DNA of 9,130 bases from Spirochaetota bacterium (GTDB lineage Bacteria; Spirochaetota; UBA4802; UBA5368): contig JAGODA010000116.1 of NCBI GenBank assembly GCA_017998475.1, positions 1 to 9,130 of the forward strand, given 5' to 3'. Shown piece after piece: positions 6,695-9,130 of this stretch; positions within the stretch are counted from its first letter, which is position 1; every line of letters starts with the position of its first letter. The notes beneath the pieces were generated by a model. That model worked only from the letters and a program-made list of their open reading frames with translations. It was not told where the DNA came from and made no database searches. The position numbers and the translations under genes are program-made.

Positions 6695-6771
6695 ACGGAA
6701 CCAGACCTCCGCGGTCAAGCATATAAAGCCCCCGCGGAGAGCCTTCCGTCCTTCGACATTCCGAATTGCTC

Positions 6772-6799
6772 TTGTTTTAAATCCCGATCGGTGTATACT
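6772..6799 (+). promoter_or_regulatory. Candidate promoter for the DUF523-DUF1722 gene
   Basis: TATACT (6794-6799) matches the -10 consensus at five of six positions. TTGTTT (6772-6777) is a half-match -35 at a 16-base spacing. Transcription would start near 6806, leaving a leader of about 55 bases. It lies in the 166-base divergent region between the sanA-like gene and this gene. Confidence 0.4.
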
Positions 6800-6860
6800 G
6801 GACCGGCCGGGAAGCGGGTGTGCCCGCTTTCCCCGAGTACCCGACTCATGGCATTCAATC

Positions 6861-7808
6861 ATGGAAAAAATACGACTCGGCATCAGCACCTGTCTCCTTG
6901 GCGAGAACGTCCGCTACGACGGAGGCCACAAGCTCGACCGGTATCTCCGTGACACCCTGGGCGCGTACGTTGACTTTGTGCCCGTATGCCCGGAGGTGGA
7001 GGCCGGTTTCGGCATACCGAGAGAGGCGTTCCGCCTTGTCGGCGACGCCTCGGCGCCGCGCCTTGTCACCATCAAGACGAAGATCGACCACACGGAACGA
7101 ATGGAGACCTGGGCACGCAAGCGTGTAAAGGAACTGGAAAAAGAAGACCTCTGCGGGTTCGTGTTTAAAAGCGATTCGCCCTCCAGCGGCATGGAACGCG
7201 TAAAGGTCTACGACGCCAACGGCGTTCCGCGCAAGGCGGCATCCGGCATCTTCGCCCGCATCTTCATGGAAGGATTCCCCCTTCTCCCGGTTGAGGAAGA
7301 AGGGCGGCTCCACGATCCGCTGTTGCGGGAGAACTTCATCGAGCGGATATTCACCTGTCTGCGCTGGAAGAGGGCGCTGGCCTCCGGAAGGAAAATCTCG
7401 TCGCTGGTCGACTTTCACACCCGGAACAAGCTCCTTATTCTCTGCCACAGCCCGAAACACTACCAGGAGGCCGGGCGGCTGGTGGCGAACGCGAAGAAAG
7501 CGCCCTTCGGCGACATCGAGTCGCGATATACGAAACTGCTAATGGACGCGATGTCGATCAAGGCGACTCCGGCGCGCCACGTCAATGTCCTTCAGCACAT
7601 CACGGGATATTTCAAAAAACAGCTCACACCCGACGAAAAACGGGAACTGGCGGAAGTGATTCAAAGCTATCGAGCCGGGCTTGTACCGCTCATCGTCCCC
7701 ATCACCCTGCTGAACCACTACATCAGGAAGTTCGGCGAGCCCTACCTCGCCTCACAGACATATCTCAACCCCCACCCGATCGAGCTGAAACTCCGCAACC
7801 ACGCGTAA
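6861..7808 (+). CDS. DUF523-DUF1722 fusion protein (TudS-like N-terminus, YbgA-like C-terminus)
   Basis: A 315-residue cytoplasmic protein with two family domains. The N-terminal DUF523 half (about 1-145) shows STCLLGENVRYDGGH at 9-23, PVCPEV at 41-46 and FKSDSPSSGMERVKVY at 102-117. The C-terminal DUF1722 half (about 185-310, YbgA in E. coli) shows FHTRNKLLILCHSPKHY at 185-201 and FGEPYLASQTYLNPHP at 291-306. DUF523 includes TudS, an iron-sulfur enzyme that removes sulfur from thiouracil, with a cluster held by three cysteines. Here C11 and C43 fit two of these, but the SPSCG cysteine is Ser109; C98 is nearby. Whether this protein has TudS activity is therefore open. The frame stays open upstream to 6558, but family similarity begins at the ATG at 6861 and no in-frame ATG, GTG or TTG lies close upstream. 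That ATG has no clear ribosome site. Confidence 0.92.
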   Translation: MEKIRLGISTCLLGENVRYDGGHKLDRYLRDTLGAYVDFVPVCPEVEAGFGIPREAFRLVGDASAPRLVTIKTKIDHTERMETWARKRVKELEKEDLCGFVFKSDSPSSGMERVKVYDANGVPRKAASGIFARIFMEGFPLLPVEEEGRLHDPLLRENFIERIFTCLRWKRALASGRKISSLVDFHTRNKLLILCHSPKHYQEAGRLVANAKKAPFGDIESRYTKLLMDAMSIKATPARHVNVLQHITGYFKKQLTPDEKRELAEVIQSYRAGLVPLIVPITLLNHYIRKFGEPYLASQTYLNPHPIELKLRNHA

Positions 7809-7835
7809 AAGTCGGGCCGTTACGCCGTCATCCTC

Positions 7836-7865
7836 CGCGGCATGCACCCTTCAGGGCATGCCGTG
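7836..7865. other. 10-bp stem-loop between convergent genes, overlapping the EEP stop codon
   Basis: CGCGGCATGC (7836-7845) pairs with GCATGCCGTG (7856-7865) over 10 bp with one G-T pair. The 10-base loop can add a further CCT/AGG helix. The stop codon of the minus-strand EEP gene (complement of 7851-7853) sits in the loop, and the plus-strand gene ends 27 bases before the left arm. No T-tract follows on either strand. The placement mirrors the hairpin at 5978-6014. Confidence 0.5.
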
Positions 7866-8951
7866 AAGCACGACCTCGACGCCGATATGGTCCGAAACGA
7901 AGCGTCCTTTCACCGGTTCGTTGAAGATAAGCCTGGCCGATTTGACCGACTCCGGCCCGAAGTGCTTCGACAGGAAGATGAAATCGATCCGACGCGGCAC
8001 GGTGCGGTCGAACTCGGCCTCGAGCGCGTCTATGCCGCGCTTTAACGTCTTGCCGTCGGCCTGGAAGGGCGAGCCGTCGTGTTTCGTGTTGGAGTTGACG
8101 GTCGGGTCCCAGGTGTAGCCCGCCCTGCCCGGATTTTTTACGGCCCACGGATCGACAAGGCCCAGCTCGGCGATCAGTTTTTGCAGCGCCTCGGACTTCA
8201 GCGTCGTATTGAAATCGCCCATGATGATGTAGGGGTGATCGTGTACTCGCACCGTTTCCCGTACGAACTCCAGAAAAGCGAGGATATCGTTTTCGGTCCA
8301 CCGGTGCCCCTCGTCGATCTCCGCATACAGCCCGGCCTTCTCCTCATATGAAAGCTCCCCGCGTGCGATCATCGCGTCGACCTTTCCCCGCGTGTTTTCG
8401 TCGGGGATGAGGCTGAAGTGCGTATGTACGTTGAACACGATAAGCGGCCTGTCGGCGATCCGGACCCTCGCCGCGATGGCGTAGCGCACCTCCTCCAGGT
8501 GCGCCGAAAACCACTCGCGCTGGATGCCCCCGCCGCTCAGCCGTCTGGAGGCCAACAGCTCGAGTTTACTCCCCTTCTTCGCAAATACGGCCAGCCCCTC
8601 GCTGAAGTTGACCGGGAAGCCCAGGCCGAATATTTTAATGCCGGAGTTGCCGACCTTCCATACGGCGTCGCGGTCGATATCCCGCGCGAGCCTCCTCGAA
8701 TAGGAGCGGACTTTGTTCGCCTCCTGTATGCCGATTATATCCGGGTCCAGGTCTTTGAGCCCCGCAACCAGTCCGGCGTACCGCTCCGCGCGCGCCTCGG
8801 CGGCTTCGTATTCACCCATCTTTATAGTACCCTTGCCGTCGATGCCGTGCCATACGTTGAAATCGACGATCTTTATTCCACCGGGCGCCGTCGGGGCGGC
8901 CGTCAGCATGACCGCGATGAATAGAATCAGGCATGAAAGGATTCGTTTCAT
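7851..8951 (-). CDS. Exported endonuclease/exonuclease/phosphatase (EEP) family hydrolase
   Basis: A 366-residue secreted protein of the EEP superfamily (PF03372: DNase I, APE1, sphingomyelinases and inositol phosphatases), which cleave phosphodiester or phosphoester bonds with a divalent metal. The superfamily blocks are all present: DFNVWHG at 30-36 (Asn32), IQEAN at 75-79 (Glu77), NVHTH at 174-178, GDFN at 245-248, RIDFIFLS at 321-328 (Asp323) and the catalytic SDH at 353-355. Residues 1-24 form a Sec signal peptide (KR, then a hydrophobic run, then an Ala/Pro/Gly-rich cut region), so the enzyme acts outside the cytoplasm. The reading frame extends upstream to 8993, but the ATG at 8951 is preferred: AGGAG (complement of 8959-8963) lies seven bases before it and the signal peptide starts there. 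The substrate (nucleic acid, phospholipid or small phosphoester) cannot be told from sequence. It converges on the DUF523-DUF1722 gene and appears to be transcribed alone. Confidence 0.92.
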   Translation of the reverse strand: MKRILSCLILFIAVMLTAAPTAPGGIKIVDFNVWHGIDGKGTIKMGEYEAAEARAERYAGLVAGLKDLDPDIIGIQEANKVRSYSRRLARDIDRDAVWKVGNSGIKIFGLGFPVNFSEGLAVFAKKGSKLELLASRRLSGGGIQREWFSAHLEEVRYAIAARVRIADRPLIVFNVHTHFSLIPDENTRGKVDAMIARGELSYEEKAGLYAEIDEGHRWTENDILAFLEFVRETVRVHDHPYIIMGDFNTTLKSEALQKLIAELGLVDPWAVKNPGRAGYTWDPTVNSNTKHDGSPFQADGKTLKRGIDALEAEFDRTVPRRIDFIFLSKHFGPESVKSARLIFNEPVKGRFVSDHIGVEVVLHGMP

Positions 8952-8999
8952 GGGGGTGCTCCTGTGTGATGATTTCCCGAAATGGGCCGTCACTCATGG

Positions 9000-9028
9000 T
9001 GTGTATCAGGCGCGGGCGGGATTGTCCA
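9000..9028 (-). promoter_or_regulatory. Candidate promoter for the EEP hydrolase gene
   Basis: On the minus strand TGGACA (complement of 9023-9028) is followed after 17 bases by TACACA (complement of 9000-9005). A TGn extension stands directly before the -10. The -35 matches at five of six positions; the -10 hexamer is weak. Transcription would start near 8993, about 40 bases ahead of the ATG and ahead of the AGGAG ribosome site. Confidence 0.3.
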
Positions 9029-9052
9029 GCGGTTTTGCGGGCAGAGCACACA

Positions 9053-9130
9053 TCATGGCCGACACACGAGTATTCGGTCCACCTCCCCTGGCGGTTCCGA
9101 ATAGTCCGAGACGGATATCGCGTCCGGGCG
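9053..9130 (-). CDS. Possible 3' end of an unidentified gene running in from the right edge
   Basis: On the minus strand the frame entering at 9130 is open for 25 codons and stops at TGA (complement of 9053-9055). The peptide reads DAISVSDYSEPPGEVDRI and ends LVCRP. It looks like ordinary protein with about two thirds G or C at third codon positions, similar to the neighbours. I do not recognise it, and 25 codons are too few to be sure it is coding. If real, it would lie upstream of the EEP gene in the same direction with a gap of about 100 bases. Confidence 0.3.
   Translation of the reverse strand, partial: RPDAISVSDYSEPPGEVDRILVCRP

Noticed and set aside
6558..6860. In-frame 101-codon upstream extension of the DUF523-DUF1722 gene
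   Set aside because: It runs antisense to the sanA-like coding region and through the divergent promoter region. Family similarity starts exactly at the ATG at 6861.
6200..6952. Plus-strand frame of 250 codons opposite the sanA-like gene
   Set aside because: No family motif. It covers a recognised minus-strand gene and the start of the DUF523-DUF1722 gene, so it is a shadow.
9056..9130. Plus-strand frame starting ATG at 9056 and open to the right edge
   Set aside because: No ribosome site, Pro/Arg-rich content and only 25 codons. The minus-strand frame over the same bases looks more natural.

Overview
This is a GC-rich (roughly 60 %) bacterial chromosomal window carrying seven intact genes, one decayed gene and possibly the last codons of another. 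The organism is Gram-negative and motile: it encodes a membrane chemoreceptor, a SanA-type envelope protein, a lipoprotein with a relaxed lipobox (TVSC) and a periplasmic tetraheme cytochrome c. A spirochaete or a deltaproteobacterium-like anaerobe would fit, but this is an inference from gene content and codon style, with no taxonomic marker in the window.

Layout. Plus strand, left half: an exported DUF547 protein (93-890) behind a perfect TATAAT box; a 337-base stretch without a convincing gene (891-1227) that holds a promoter-like TTGACA element and several good stem-loops; a metallophosphoesterase lipoprotein (1228-2583); a stem-loop/T-tract terminator (2651-2688); then a probable two-gene operon of a small tetraheme class III-like cytochrome c (2828-3181) and a dCache chemoreceptor (3237-5321). 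A SAM-dependent methyltransferase follows (5370-5958), broken by a frameshift and an in-frame amber codon. Right half: a minus-strand sanA-like gene (5987-6694) converges on the methyltransferase remnant and diverges from a plus-strand DUF523-DUF1722 gene (6861-7808). That gene in turn converges on a minus-strand exported endonuclease/exonuclease/phosphatase-family protein (7851-8951). The last 78 bases may be the 3' end of another minus-strand gene.

How the genes relate. Most products work in or on the envelope: the DUF547 protein, the metallophosphoesterase lipoprotein, the cytochrome, the chemoreceptor's sensor, SanA and the EEP hydrolase. They look mostly like single-gene units rather than one pathway. 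The exception is the cytochrome-chemoreceptor pair, where co-transcription suggests, but does not show, a link between periplasmic electron transfer and taxis.

Non-coding structure is the other theme. Three gene ends carry GC-rich hairpins without a T-tract, two of them overlapping the stop codon of the minus-strand gene of a convergent pair, and the leader of the metallophosphoesterase gene is rich in potential secondary structure. I found no CRISPR array, insertion sequence, tRNA, rRNA or phage gene, and no clear new defence or biosynthetic system.
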